Assembly (NCBI RefSeq): GCF_001636345.1 | Contig: NZ_KV440945.1 | Coordinates: 2,557,414-2,621,413 of the forward strand | DNA: 64,000 nt | Direction: 5' to 3' | Origin: Cytobacillus gottheilii | GTDB taxonomy: Bacteria; Bacillota; Bacilli; Bacillales; Cytobacillaceae | In this document: positions 33,556 to 43,327 of the stretch, one piece after another | Layout: each line of letters opens with the position of its first letter | How positions within the stretch are numbered: position 1 is the first letter of the stretch | Made by a program: the position numbers and the translations under genes | Notes under the pieces: generated by a model | Told to the model about the DNA's origin: nothing | What the model saw: only the letters and a program-made list of their open reading frames with translations | The model's database searches: none

Positions 33556-36500
33556 TTAAAACAGTTCCAATTGTTCCACCTCACCAAGCCTTTCCAAAGC
33601 CTGTGGTTCATGGTCTTGAAAGTAAGCATGATGAAGCTGCTTTACTGCTGTCATGATTTGTTTGTTGGTATCAGCAGCTTTGCGCAGGCGGCAGCTGTAG
33701 ATAACAGGAAAGTAATTCCGCAAAAATTTGCCTTCAGCATGAGCGGTTAAGGTAATCATTTGAAAGCCAAGCTGCTCTGCGATGAAAAAGACCGGGTTCA
33801 GAACATGGTCGCTTGATGCTTTGCCGAAGGGGTTATCTAAAATGACAACACGATTTCTTTTCATACTTGGGTCCAAGTGTTTCTGCTTTTCGGCTACATA
33901 ATTGAGCAAGCCTAAAAAGAGTGTCATGTTCTTGCTCCATTTTTCTCCGCCCGACCATACATTGGTTTGTTCCCATGAGTAGGATCTGGTCGTGACTTCA
34001 TTGTCGTTTGTCACTTTACGGCAGGAGACTTTCATCATTTCATTGTTCATCACCACTCGCAGCAGCTGTTTGGACTGCAGCCAAGTTTCTATTTCTTTGC
34101 GGACCTTGCCATGATCTTCGTTACCATCTGAAGTTCTAAAGCGATCAGAGTCCAGCTGCGATACAATCCATTCAATATGGCTGCGGATCCGCGATTTCCC
34201 GTCTTCCTCGGACCAATCTGGAATGACAAATTTATAAATTTCCTTCCATTTGTCGGCGACCTTTACTTTTGTTTTATTCGGGATTAGTCTTAGTTCACCG
34301 GCCACCGTGTGCAGGTGATTGCTAATTCGAGTCACGAATTGTTCTAAGTCTCGGTCATAGCCCATAATCGTTGTTTCATTATAGTGAATCGCTGTCTGAA
34401 TCCGTTTTTGCATGTTCGTTTGGAATTCCATAATTTCTTTATAGGTCCTTTTATTGTCGACCCCTTGCCGGGCCATTTCACGCATTTTCACATCGGTAAT
34501 TTGATCTTTGCAAAATGCTTTAAAGAGCTCTTTTGCTTGATCCAGCTTTGCTCTTTCTTTTGTTACTTTATCTTTACCATCCTGCAGCTGCTTCGTTGCT
34601 TTTTTCACGATTGCCTTGTGTTCGTAGGCAAAATCTCTGATTTCTTCCTGTGTTAACACAGCTGCTTGAATCGATGGACCTTTAAAATGATGTGCCTCTT
34701 CAAAACGATCTAGCTCATGAAACGCATTTTTAACAGCCTCATATTCACTTGCAAACCTTTCTTCTTCTTGATCGAGATATCGCTGCTTTTCATACAGCTG
34801 TCTTTTTTCTGCGGCTAAAAGAGCCTCGATTTCAGTCACTTCTCCTTCAAACTCCAGCCATTCATCGCCAGGAAAGTCATTCACGAATTGCTCCTTCGCG
34901 ATGTCAACGGCTTTTTCCTGTTTCAAAAAGCTTTCGCGGCAGGCAGCAGCTCGTCCCTCAGCAGCTTTGACAGCTTTATCACTTTCTTTCATTACTTCTC
35001 GATAATGCTTCAATCGCTCTTTTCCGTTTGGCACAAAGGAAACCTCTTCCTGAACTGGACCATGTTCTTGCAGAAGTTCTTCAATTGCCTCAGTAAAACG
35101 GTCTTTTTCTTTCTGAGCAAAATCCAGTTTTAATCGCAGCTCTTGCTGGGAACTCGATAATTCTCGGCTCGCAAAAATCAGTTCCTGCCGCTCGTTCAGG
35201 AGGACAGCTTTTATTTTACTAGTGTACAAAGCTTGAAGTCCTTTTACTTCTTTATATATTTCATCATCCAGAATCGACAGGTAGTGGTAATGCTCAGCGA
35301 TTCTTTTTTCCTCCAGCTCTTGCAGTTGATCTTTCCAGCGATCCTGGGTCTTTTCCTTGCTTTGAATTTCTTGCTTCAGCTCATTGATCTGCTGTTCGTA
35401 TTCCTTTTGTGTCTTGCTGATTTCATGGCTGTCTTTTTCTAAACGAAGATATTCATATCCATCACTCAGCCTGGTTTGCAGTCCGTTATATTCTCCCTCA
35501 AGGTTGCCGACCTTCGATTGAATGGCATCCATTTTGTCTTTGTTATCAGCCATTTGTGTGTGAAGCTCCTTCTGCAGAGCTTTTAATGCTTGAAGGGCTT
35601 CTGTTGATTTCGAAAGCTGTTCTTTCTTTTCTTGATAAAAGGGATAAGGATATGTTTGTAAAAAGGCTGATAATTTCTCGGCTGCCTGACTCCATAATGA
35701 TCGTTTTGCTTCAGCCTCTTTGCGAGCTACCGTGGCCACGTCAGCATTTTCTTTCATTGACTGTTTCCAGTCGTGAAAATGAGCGAGTTCTTCATTTTCC
35801 GTCCAGTGCGCCGGGACAATAGCCTCCGAATAGATGGTTTCGCCCAGTACAATTGCCCGCGCTTGCTCAAAAGAAAGAACCTCAATAGGAAATTGCAGCT
35901 TGCTCCGAATGTGAGCGACTTTTTGTCGCAATGCAGCTGTTTCACTTTCTGTCGTAATCAACGTGTTTGGCCAAAGCGGGTATTTCTTTGCATATTCCTT
36001 ATTTATGGGTTCTAAATTTTGAATATACATGATCCCGGTTTCAAGCAGATGAAATTGATTTTTCCATCCCTGCAGCTGTTTTTCCAAATAAGGATCTGCG
36101 AAAAAGAGGTCTTGTTCTCCGTAATCATCCATCAGCCTTAAGGCTAAACGCTCTTTATATAAGCATTGATCCACTTCGGCATTAATAGAGTGCAAGAAAT
36201 CCTGCAGTTTTTGTGTAATTGAATCTTGCTTTAAGTACACGGAATCAATCGTCGCCCAAGGTATTTGAAGCCCGCCTAGCACTGCTTTTACTTTATTGTG
36301 TTCTTCATCCATATAAATAATTTCAGTTTGTAATTTCGTATGGAGCTTTTCCTGGCCTTCTTTTTCTCGTCTGCTTTCTTCCAGTTGATTTTCTAGTTCT
36401 GTATAAGCTAGTGCGAGCAGTTTGTTATCGTTTTTCAGCTGAACAATCTCTTCATCTAGCGAGACGAGACGTTTTTCCCAAGTAGAAATGTTCTCTTTAA

Positions 36501-37965
36501 TATTTTCCTGTTCAGGATGAGCCAGCAGCTTTTTCAGCAGTTTTCTCATGCTTTCCTGAAGAGCTTCCCATTTGCCTTTTTGGGTATGAAAACGGTCGTT
36601 AAGACGATTCAGTTTTTCCTGTTCTCCTTTTAGCTCCTGAGCAACGCTAGCAATCTTGTCTTCAAGTGGCCGCTTTTCATACTGAATTTCTGCTTTACGG
36701 CGATCGCTTTCTTCCATTTCATTTAAAAATAGCCCGAGGAATTCTCGCTGATTTTGAAGGATGCGCTCTTCTAACTCTTGCACTTCATCTGCTTCATTTA
36801 AACTGTCCAGCTGCTCGCGCAAAAATTGGATTTGATCTTCTTCTTGTTTACAAGCCAGTTTTAACTCAGCAAACTTCAACGCAATGTATTGATTGCTTGC
36901 TTGTTCATACTGTTCTTTTTCTTCATTCAGCTCCTGGTGTAAATGGTGCAACTGATCCTGTAAACCTGCCAGGATCCTACCAGCTTTTTCAATGTGCAAG
37001 GAGCCCTCTTTTTGCAAATAAAGCCGCTCTTCTTCTCGCCAATTTTCCTTTTTTCTCTTCACATCATTCAGCGACTGCTCATATTGTGTTTCTTTTTCTA
37101 AAATGAGATGTAACACCGCTTTGGCGTGCTGCTTCTTTTGCTCATAAGCGTTCCATTCGGCATCAACACGAGCAAAACGGCTGACATAATCGTTCAACTG
37201 AGCTTCAATTGCTTTGTTTTCTTCGATTTGCTGCTTCAATTCTTTATAAAGCTTAAAGCTTGTTCGCTGTTTTTCAAATGTATCGGCAAAGCTGTTTTCT
37301 TCATGGCCGGCAATCGCACTCTCAACCGTTGGCACAAGAAGCCGGTCGAACAGCTGATTCGTTTGGCGGCAATCGTCAAAAAAAGCTTCGACACCGCCTT
37401 CTGTACTATTAATTTTGACGATGCTTTCCCACTCGTTGGCGATGATATGATATTGCTCTTCCAAATGCTCCTGGTAGGCTTTAATGGTTGAAAAGGTCCG
37501 GGCGTTCATGTATTGCTGTGTCATATACTGATAATAATCAGCAATTTCCCCGCGGTCACTTGGACGGTTTGAATTTTTTTTGACAAAAGGCACTCCTTCA
37601 ATGCTGTTTTGATCACCTGTCATATAGGGATACACATAGCGATAAGAGCTTAAGCCGTCTTTTGTTAAAAATAAACTGACACACGTAAGCAGATACCTCC
37701 GGGGATTTTCCGATAGAATCCATTCAATGGCGATATGTGCCGGGTAGTTATCAAGCTGCAGCGTTTGTTTGATTTTCCGGTCAGATAAATTGGTATGCGG
37801 AATAATAGCCTGCAGGGCGGTCTGAATAAAAACGGTCTTACCGCCGCCGTTTTCCAGCAAAATCGCGCCATTGTAGCCGTCAAAACGGAAAATTTCATCA
37901 TTATAGCGTTTTAGCCCATCTTCATAGACCACGTTTGTAAATCGAATTTTACTGATGGATGGCAT
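33556..37965 (-). CDS. jetC: Wadjet JetC, SMC/MukB-like ATPase
   Basis: A 1469-residue SMC-like ATPase. The Walker A 'ILLENGGGKTVFIQ' is near residue 40, long coiled-coil arms fill most of the middle (Glu/Lys/Gln-rich, ~280-1270), and the C-terminal head has the signature 'NVWSGGEKWSKN' (~1335) and Walker B/D-loop 'RVVILDNPFGKASSDHV' (~1372). In Wadjet it forms with JetA and JetB a condensin-like complex that extrudes DNA loops and hands small circular DNA to JetD for cutting, protecting against plasmids. GGAGGAGG lies 6 bases before ATG. The start overlaps jetB by 17 bases. Last gene of the operon. Confidence 0.92.
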   Translation of the reverse strand: MPSISKIRFTNVVYEDGLKRYNDEIFRFDGYNGAILLENGGGKTVFIQTALQAIIPHTNLSDRKIKQTLQLDNYPAHIAIEWILSENPRRYLLTCVSLFLTKDGLSSYRYVYPYMTGDQNSIEGVPFVKKNSNRPSDRGEIADYYQYMTQQYMNARTFSTIKAYQEHLEEQYHIIANEWESIVKINSTEGGVEAFFDDCRQTNQLFDRLLVPTVESAIAGHEENSFADTFEKQRTSFKLYKELKQQIEENKAIEAQLNDYVSRFARVDAEWNAYEQKKQHAKAVLHLILEKETQYEQSLNDVKRKKENWREEERLYLQKEGSLHIEKAGRILAGLQDQLHHLHQELNEEKEQYEQASNQYIALKFAELKLACKQEEDQIQFLREQLDSLNEADEVQELEERILQNQREFLGLFLNEMEESDRRKAEIQYEKRPLEDKIASVAQELKGEQEKLNRLNDRFHTQKGKWEALQESMRKLLKKLLAHPEQENIKENISTWEKRLVSLDEEIVQLKNDNKLLALAYTELENQLEESRREKEGQEKLHTKLQTEIIYMDEEHNKVKAVLGGLQIPWATIDSVYLKQDSITQKLQDFLHSINAEVDQCLYKERLALRLMDDYGEQDLFFADPYLEKQLQGWKNQFHLLETGIMYIQNLEPINKEYAKKYPLWPNTLITTESETAALRQKVAHIRSKLQFPIEVLSFEQARAIVLGETIYSEAIVPAHWTENEELAHFHDWKQSMKENADVATVARKEAEAKRSLWSQAAEKLSAFLQTYPYPFYQEKKEQLSKSTEALQALKALQKELHTQMADNKDKMDAIQSKVGNLEGEYNGLQTRLSDGYEYLRLEKDSHEISKTQKEYEQQINELKQEIQSKEKTQDRWKDQLQELEEKRIAEHYHYLSILDDEIYKEVKGLQALYTSKIKAVLLNERQELIFASRELSSSQQELRLKLDFAQKEKDRFTEAIEELLQEHGPVQEEVSFVPNGKERLKHYREVMKESDKAVKAAEGRAAACRESFLKQEKAVDIAKEQFVNDFPGDEWLEFEGEVTEIEALLAAEKRQLYEKQRYLDQEEERFASEYEAVKNAFHELDRFEEAHHFKGPSIQAAVLTQEEIRDFAYEHKAIVKKATKQLQDGKDKVTKERAKLDQAKELFKAFCKDQITDVKMREMARQGVDNKRTYKEIMEFQTNMQKRIQTAIHYNETTIMGYDRDLEQFVTRISNHLHTVAGELRLIPNKTKVKVADKWKEIYKFVIPDWSEEDGKSRIRSHIEWIVSQLDSDRFRTSDGNEDHGKVRKEIETWLQSKQLLRVVMNNEMMKVSCRKVTNDNEVTTRSYSWEQTNVWSGGEKWSKNMTLFLGLLNYVAEKQKHLDPSMKRNRVVILDNPFGKASSDHVLNPVFFIAEQLGFQMITLTAHAEGKFLRNYFPVIYSCRLRKAADTNKQIMTAVKQLHHAYFQDHEPQALERLGEVEQLELF

Positions 37966-38689
37966 CGTGATCCTCCTCCCATTGATAAATAAATTCTAAG
38001 ATCCCTTTGTTATATTCGACCTCCATGAAGAAGCGCTGCACAATTGTTTTTGCTTTTTCCGTTAAAATCAGTTCGTTGTTGCCGATCTCCTCCAGCAGCT
38101 CCTGATCGATGACAAACCTTTTGGCTGTATCCATAAAACTCAGGCGGCTGATCGTATTGCCGCTTTGCTTTTTCGCTGATTCTTTAATGTCGTTCATATC
38201 GTCCCATTTATCAATGATTTGTTTCCAGTTGTAGGAAAACTCTTTTTCTTGCTGCAGCAGTCTCTCTTCATCATGCTCCATCAACATCAGAATGCGATCA
38301 TTCACAAGTAATGTCCAATCGTCAAGCCGGATAAATTCTCTTGTAGGCTCAAGTGTTTGATAGCTATCATAAAAACTGCCGAATAAAACAATGACAGTAA
38401 AATAAAGCAAATAAATGTCTGCATTTGTAGCGCCGGATTTTAAATAGGTTCTTTTGAGAAAATCATTGTTGACATGAAAAGGAGATAATTTCGTTTCTGG
38501 AATCATATACATTTGATCTCCCGCCAAAATGATGACACAATCCACATGATGCGCAAAACGATCAATCAGTCCGCGCACACTATCATCGGCTTTATACAAC
38601 GCCATTTGCTCTGCACCTGCACGCCCATCCCGCGAAAGCAGAGAATAGATTTCAAAAGCCATCATGACTTTGCCTTCACTATAAGTCAT
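37949..38689 (-). CDS. jetB: Wadjet JetB, MukE-like subunit
   Basis: A 246-residue protein mostly of predicted alpha helices and short beta wings (winged-helix look: 'GNNELILTEKAKTIVQRFF' near the C-terminus). It resembles DUF6063-type proteins found between jetA and jetC genes. In the complex this subunit corresponds to the KITE/MukE dimer that binds the kleisin. It overlaps jetA by 11 bases (start within the jetA 3' end) and jetC by 17 bases, so translation is tightly coupled. An internal Met at residues 9-10 after G-A-A-G-G is an alternative start. Identification relies on operon position and length. Confidence 0.85.
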   Translation of the reverse strand: MTYSEGKVMMAFEIYSLLSRDGRAGAEQMALYKADDSVRGLIDRFAHHVDCVIILAGDQMYMIPETKLSPFHVNNDFLKRTYLKSGATNADIYLLYFTVIVLFGSFYDSYQTLEPTREFIRLDDWTLLVNDRILMLMEHDEERLLQQEKEFSYNWKQIIDKWDDMNDIKESAKKQSGNTISRLSFMDTAKRFVIDQELLEEIGNNELILTEKAKTIVQRFFMEVEYNKGILEFIYQWEEDHDAIHQ

Positions 38690-40190
38690 CTTCAGGTTCC
38701 TCCTCTATGTGAATATCCATGTTTTGAATGGAAAAGCGATCTGTTACTTGCAAAATGTCTCCGCGTTCTTTTACGGTCAGTGTTCGATATCCTAACAGTC
38801 TGATCGCTTCATCAAATGTATGTGTCTGCTCTTCTTCTTCTGTTTTTGTGATTCCAGGAATGATCGGAGAACGCTGATGAAGCACGACCCAGAAATCATA
38901 AAAGAAACGCTGGGAGACAAGATTCTCATCTTTTTTGCGTATGTATTGAATGATTTCCTCGAGACTACTGCAGCCTTCCTCCGCTGCCAATAAGAATTGC
39001 TTCATGCAATAAGCATAATTTTGTTTGAGAATGATTTGGTCGTGCTTCTCTTGTTCTGCACCCAATTCCATAAAGCTATAATCGGGTCTTTCTTCGCGAT
39101 CTTCCCGGATATTTTGCTGAGCAAAGATCGTAAGCGGTGACCATGCTTGATGTTGATCTAATGGCAAAAAGGGATGAAGAAGCCCTTTCATTGCTTCTAG
39201 TGGCAGAGGTGTTCCAAAGACGCGAGCGTTGATGTCCTGCTCGAAGTTAAACGCATCAATACCGGTATAGTAGAGAGATTCCTGAGCAGCCTTTAGCGTA
39301 TGATTTTTTAATTCAATGCTCTGATCCAAGAGCTTGGAATGCTCGTAATGGACCTCCTCAAGCTGATTGGTCAGCTGAATGACATAGCCATATGTTTTTT
39401 GTTCTTTTTGGTGAAAATCCTGCTCAAACAAACGCTCTTTTGTTTCCTTTACAAATTCCCGAAGCTCTCTAAATTCTTCATTTTCGCGTGCCAATCTGGC
39501 ATGAATATCCTCGAGCAGCTGTTTATAACGTTCAAACGTTTCTTCTGAAACAATACTGCGCTGAATTTCATGGCGCAGCTTGATCATCCGCTCGTTTAAG
39601 GTTTCCACATCAATGCGCATTTCGTTGATTTGCCGCAGTGCGCCTTTAAATTCCCCTTTTTCCAGCTGTTTGCGAAGCATGAGCTGATTGATTGATAATT
39701 GAAATTCACTGTAAAATTCCTTAGTGGCAAAAATCAATTCCAGCCCATCGTCGTCCAATGTGTAATATTGGGTGTTTGTTTTTGAATCAAAGGTATTGGC
39801 TTTTAATAACGAATAAGACAGCTCTTCTTCCGCAAAGCTCTCCCAGTTATAAAAAGAGTAGGCTCTCTTTTTTCCGTGGGCAGGCCGGAACGTTTCAATG
39901 ATTAAACTGGCGATGTCTTCATATGAATTTTGCTCTAATACATATAGCCCGCTCGACATTTTTTGTAAAAAAACAGCTAATTCCCGTTTTCCGCTCTTAT
40001 TATTGCGAATGATCTTTTGTTCAAAAAAGAATAAAAGCGACAGCAAACCAAAGCCTTTTAAATCGATCGGATCCCCTTTTTTGTCTTTGGTTTTCTTGCG
40101 GTCCAGCTCGTATAAAGGGTCGAAAAGAGCCAATCTCCGCATCCGCTCCTTATATCCGCTCGTAATGTCTGTAAACGAGTTTAACTCCAT
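38679..40190 (-). CDS. jetA: Wadjet JetA, kleisin-like subunit
   Basis: A 503-residue protein of the DUF5716/JetA type, rich in helices. The N-terminal part reads like a winged-helix domain ('ALFDPLYELDRKKTKDKKG'), the middle (residues ~160-300) is coiled-coil ('QINEMRIDVETLNERMIKL'), and the C-terminal part is another winged helix ('DEAIRLLGYRTLTVKERGDI'), as expected for a MukF-like kleisin that bridges the JetC heads. ATG 40190 has GGAGG 8 bases upstream, inside the jetD 3' end; in-frame ATG 40205 is less well placed. Overlaps jetD by 10 bases. Confidence 0.87.
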   Translation of the reverse strand: MELNSFTDITSGYKERMRRLALFDPLYELDRKKTKDKKGDPIDLKGFGLLSLLFFFEQKIIRNNKSGKRELAVFLQKMSSGLYVLEQNSYEDIASLIIETFRPAHGKKRAYSFYNWESFAEEELSYSLLKANTFDSKTNTQYYTLDDDGLELIFATKEFYSEFQLSINQLMLRKQLEKGEFKGALRQINEMRIDVETLNERMIKLRHEIQRSIVSEETFERYKQLLEDIHARLARENEEFRELREFVKETKERLFEQDFHQKEQKTYGYVIQLTNQLEEVHYEHSKLLDQSIELKNHTLKAAQESLYYTGIDAFNFEQDINARVFGTPLPLEAMKGLLHPFLPLDQHQAWSPLTIFAQQNIREDREERPDYSFMELGAEQEKHDQIILKQNYAYCMKQFLLAAEEGCSSLEEIIQYIRKKDENLVSQRFFYDFWVVLHQRSPIIPGITKTEEEEQTHTFDEAIRLLGYRTLTVKERGDILQVTDRFSIQNMDIHIEEEPEDDL

Positions 40191-41197
40191 CTTGTTTGCC
40201 TCCAAATGGTTTGCAGCTCTTCAGTCTTCAGCACTTCTTGCGGAAAATAACAGCCTGAATCCAAAAGAGAATGCAGCTGCTCTCTCTGTTCTTTTTTTAA
40301 AAAGGCAGAAAAGGCTGCGACTGCATCCTCGTCCAAACGCTGATTCGTTTTGCCTTGGAGATGCTCTTTTGCCAGACATGCCTCGTAAAATGGCATGGCG
40401 GGCTCCGCATCGATTTTTGACTGCAGGCGATGCCAAATAAAAATCCCTGATCGGTCAAGGTCCCCAAAATAATAAAAACGATGCTTAGCCCCTTCTAATG
40501 GCAGCTGCCGCTCAAATTGGTCCATGCTATTCAGGATCTTATTGCCGCACCCGTAAATTAAAGTGGTAAAAGAGGTATGTGGCAGTGCATCCAAAAGCCC
40601 CTGATAGGTCGTTTTATTCTCCACAATTAAATGCTTATGTTCTTTTTGCATGAACATCTTTGGATTCAGAGCAAACATAAGCGGATCTGAAACGGGGATT
40701 ATTTTCATAGAATTCCATAATCCAACTCTTTCCAGCAGTTCTTTTCCCTGTTTATCTGTGATCCATTTTTCGTCTCCAACTAATTCCACGCTGCGTTCAG
40801 GCGCTGGCACCTCATAGATTGGCAGACCAAATGATTCTAGATATTGATGAATGGATAGTAGAAAGGGCAAATCCATATTCCATTTTGCAGGCTGCAGACG
40901 ATAATATGAATCTAATGAAATGGAAGGATGCAGCTTTAGCCGATACGTTTTCAGCTGCTCATGATAATCCTTTTTTAAGTGAATGGTATGTATTCGGTAG
41001 GAGTATGCTAATGAAGGCGTCCTGCTATTTCTCCCTTTCGCCTTCACCATTTCCAGTATTCCTTCGTTCTCTAGTAATAGAACCTGCTCAGCAAACTGTT
41101 CATATGTCAATCCACTTGGAACCCATCTTTCCAACTCCTCGACAACAATCGTCTTTTTGGAATAAGACAGCAGCTCCTTCGTGATCCATTCTTTCAT
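40181..41197 (-). CDS. jetD: Wadjet JetD, TOPRIM nuclease
   Basis: A 338-residue protein of the DUF2220/JetD family. The TOPRIM fold shows as 'LIVENKTTYQGLLDAL' (catalytic Glu) at ~200 and 'FYYFGDLDRSGIFIWHRLQ' (D-x-D) at ~240, similar to the topoisomerase VI A subunit. The N-terminal third has a winged-helix look. JetD is the nuclease that cuts DNA trapped by the JetABC motor. First gene of the operon: AGAGGTG lies 8 bases before ATG 41197. The order D-A-B-C sets it apart from type I Wadjet (A-B-C-D) and points to type II or III; I cannot settle which. Confidence 0.87.
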   Translation of the reverse strand: MKEWITKELLSYSKKTIVVEELERWVPSGLTYEQFAEQVLLLENEGILEMVKAKGRNSRTPSLAYSYRIHTIHLKKDYHEQLKTYRLKLHPSISLDSYYRLQPAKWNMDLPFLLSIHQYLESFGLPIYEVPAPERSVELVGDEKWITDKQGKELLERVGLWNSMKIIPVSDPLMFALNPKMFMQKEHKHLIVENKTTYQGLLDALPHTSFTTLIYGCGNKILNSMDQFERQLPLEGAKHRFYYFGDLDRSGIFIWHRLQSKIDAEPAMPFYEACLAKEHLQGKTNQRLDEDAVAAFSAFLKKEQREQLHSLLDSGCYFPQEVLKTEELQTIWRQTRWS

Positions 41198-41284
41198 TTT
41201 CAAACACCTCTATACAACAGCTTTTGCATCTATTTTACTAGATATGGAGGGAGAAGTCAGTATGGGGATGGGGGCAAGGCAAAA

Positions 41285-41320
41285 AATAAAACCAGCTGCA
41301 TCCACATAGCTGGTTTTTTT
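41285..41320 (-). terminator. terminator of the SDR gene
   Basis: AAACCAGCT pairs with AGCTGGTTT around a 9-base loop, with A/T runs on both sides, 3-10 bases past the SDR stop. It separates that gene from the Wadjet promoter region. Confidence 0.85.
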
Positions 41321-41322
41321 CC

Positions 41323-42174
41323 TTACCTATTTGTTCTACTCAACCCAACCTCGCCCTCACTCCACCTCCAAAACCGCTCTACCAATTCATCGTCTTTTGC
41401 TGTTTTAGCAATAGGAGCTTCTTTTTCATTGTAAAAATAGTGACCGTTTGTTTTCTCAACAGCCGGGCTGGTGGCAAGAAAAATGGCCGTTTTCGCACCT
41501 TCCTCTGCTGTTCTGAAAAACGGAACAAGCAGTTTAATGAAGTTTTTTCCAAATCCGGTTGTGCGATCAACGCCAAGATTTGTTGCAACGGCACCAGGGT
41601 GCAGGCTGTTGACTGTTACGTTTGTTCCTTCAAGACGCTGAGCCAGTCCGCGGGTAAACAAGACATTGGCCAGCTTTGAACGCCCATATCCTACAACGAC
41701 ATTGTAGCCCTTTTTAAAATATGGATCTTCAAAGTCCATCTTGCCCCATTTATGTGCGCCAGAAGAAACAACGACGATTCTGCCTTTTGCTGCTGCCTTC
41801 AAGTGATCAAGCAGTAAATTCGTTAACAGGAAATGACCAAGGTGATTGACGCCAAGCATCGCTTCAAAACCATCCTCTGTTTCCTGCCGTTTTATAGAAA
41901 CCACACCAGCGTTATTTATTAAAATATCCAATTTGGAGTATTTGCTTTTAAACTCATCGCAAAATTGGCGAATATGTGATAAAGAGCTTAAATCGCATAG
42001 CATTAGCTCAATATTTCCAGAGCCGCTAGCTTTTTGGGCCTCATGAAGTGCCTGTTTTCCCTTTTCTGGATTTCTGCACACCATAATGACATAGATATTC
42101 TGTTTGGCAAGTGCAATCGTTGTTGCTAAACCCATGCCAGAATTGGCGCCAGTGACAATCGCTATTTTTTTCAA
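41323..42174 (-). CDS. short-chain dehydrogenase/reductase (retinol-dehydrogenase-like)
   Basis: A 283-residue classical SDR. 'IVTGANSGMGLATTIAL' is the T-G-x3-G-x-G cofactor motif, 'ILINNAGVVS' the N-N-A-G motif, 'GRIVVVSSGAHKWG' holds the catalytic Ser, and 'VVGYGRSKLANVLFTRGLA' the Y-x3-K. The 'NPGAVATNLG'-like segment ('LHPGAVATNLG') follows. It reduces or oxidises an unknown alcohol or carbonyl with NAD(P)H; the relatives are often annotated as retinol dehydrogenase-like. The STM3941-like gene ends 33 bases upstream on the same strand. Confidence 0.85.
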   Translation of the reverse strand: MKKIAIVTGANSGMGLATTIALAKQNIYVIMVCRNPEKGKQALHEAQKASGSGNIELMLCDLSSLSHIRQFCDEFKSKYSKLDILINNAGVVSIKRQETEDGFEAMLGVNHLGHFLLTNLLLDHLKAAAKGRIVVVSSGAHKWGKMDFEDPYFKKGYNVVVGYGRSKLANVLFTRGLAQRLEGTNVTVNSLHPGAVATNLGVDRTTGFGKNFIKLLVPFFRTAEEGAKTAIFLATSPAVEKTNGHYFYNEKEAPIAKTAKDDELVERFWRWSEGEVGLSRTNR

Positions 42175-42206
42175 AATACATTCCCTCTTCTCTTATTTGT
42201 GCATTT

Positions 42207-42737
42207 TTAACCATTTCCACCTTTGGAATGCTGATAAACTTTACAACCTTTTTGCTGCAAAGCATCAATCAATGCCTGACTGTCAGCAATCGTATACCTC
42301 ATCAATTCAACAGCCGGATACCCTTGTTTGCGATTATTGATTAAGTTCATCTTTCTCATTCCAGCATAGCTTTCAATAAACTTTTCTTCATTATGTAGAA
42401 CAATGCCAATCATCTTATTCCATTGTCTTTTATAAAGCATCACGCCATCAATGTTTTCAAAGCCAATAAAACCGTAGCCTGGATTAATATGAATGGTTAC
42501 TCCCTGATCATTTAAGGTGATCGCCGGCTTTTTTTGTCTGGATTTTCTCGTTAAAAGCAATAATAAAGAGGTTGCCAAAAAGAAAACACATAAAATAATG
42601 GTAAGTGTACGAGAAAATGTGGACATTTGATCTCCTGCTGCTGTAAAAATCAATAAGGTGATGATCCCAGCTATGCCAGTAAGAATGCCAATGATAAGCA
42701 CTTCAGTATATTTGCTGTAAAAATATTGATTTTCCAT
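42207..42737 (-). CDS. STM3941-family membrane protein
   Basis: A 176-residue protein with two N-terminal helices (residues ~15-35 and 45-65) and then a soluble beta-rich domain beginning 'KKPAITLNDQGVTIHINPGYG', 'GFENIDGVMLYKRQWNKMIG', like a small PH-type membrane domain. This pattern fits the STM3941 family, of unknown function. ATG 42737 (AGAGGTGG upstream) is chosen; an in-frame extension to 42947 overlaps the divergent gene and lacks a ribosome binding site. It may be co-transcribed with the SDR gene. Confidence 0.65.
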   Translation of the reverse strand: MENQYFYSKYTEVLIIGILTGIAGIITLLIFTAAGDQMSTFSRTLTIILCVFFLATSLLLLLTRKSRQKKPAITLNDQGVTIHINPGYGFIGFENIDGVMLYKRQWNKMIGIVLHNEEKFIESYAGMRKMNLINNRKQGYPAVELMRYTIADSQALIDALQQKGCKVYQHSKGGNG

Positions 42738-42866
42738 GTTCCCACCTCTACTTTTTAATAAATAGTTTAACAGAAACATTGGAAATATAGAGTCAAATAT
42801 GTGAGAAAAGATTGCCTTTTTTCCTTTTTTTCCTACATAATAAAGGAATAATTGGAGGGATTGAAA

Positions 42867-43307
42867 ATGAAGAAAACAGATGTATTCTGGAATGAATACT
42901 GCAGTTTGCATCAGCTTGAGAATGTCACTTATAAAGATGCTTTTCAATTTGGTGCAGAGCCCGATTGGCTGGCAGATTTAGTTGTGGAGGGCAAGAAGAC
43001 AGCTACCACCTCAGGTCATGTTTTTTATGAACTTGAAAACGAGCCCCTGCCACAAGCAGGCGAATATTCAATTGTTTTAAATAGCAGCGACGAACCTGTC
43101 GCGATTATTAAAATTGATTCCGTTGAGGTTCTGCCCATGGACGAAGTGTCTGAAGAATTTGCCTTAGCTGAAGGTGAAGGGGATTATGCATTTTGGTGGG
43201 AAGCGCATGAGAACTTTTTTAGAAATGAATTAAAAACATATAATCTCGAATTTGCACCAAATATGGTAGTTGTTTGTGAGCGTTTTACTAAAGTTTACTC
43301 GGGATAG
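42867..43307 (+). CDS. ASCH-domain protein
   Basis: A 146-residue protein. 'LADLVVEGKKTATTSGHVFY' is the ASCH/PUA-like G-x-K-x-x-T/S motif, followed by 'GEYSIVLNSSDEPVAIIKID', 'VEVLPMDEVSEEFALAEGEG' and 'WWEAHENFF'. ASCH domains are beta-barrel RNA-binding or amidohydrolase (N4-acetylcytidine) modules; this one may act on modified nucleosides. ATG 42867 has GGAGGGA 6 bases upstream. It ends about 20 bases before the second 52-bp array. Confidence 0.85.
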   Translation: MKKTDVFWNEYCSLHQLENVTYKDAFQFGAEPDWLADLVVEGKKTATTSGHVFYELENEPLPQAGEYSIVLNSSDEPVAIIKIDSVEVLPMDEVSEEFALAEGEGDYAFWWEAHENFFRNELKTYNLEFAPNMVVVCERFTKVYSG

Positions 43308-43327
43308 TTTATATTTGAGATGCGTTT

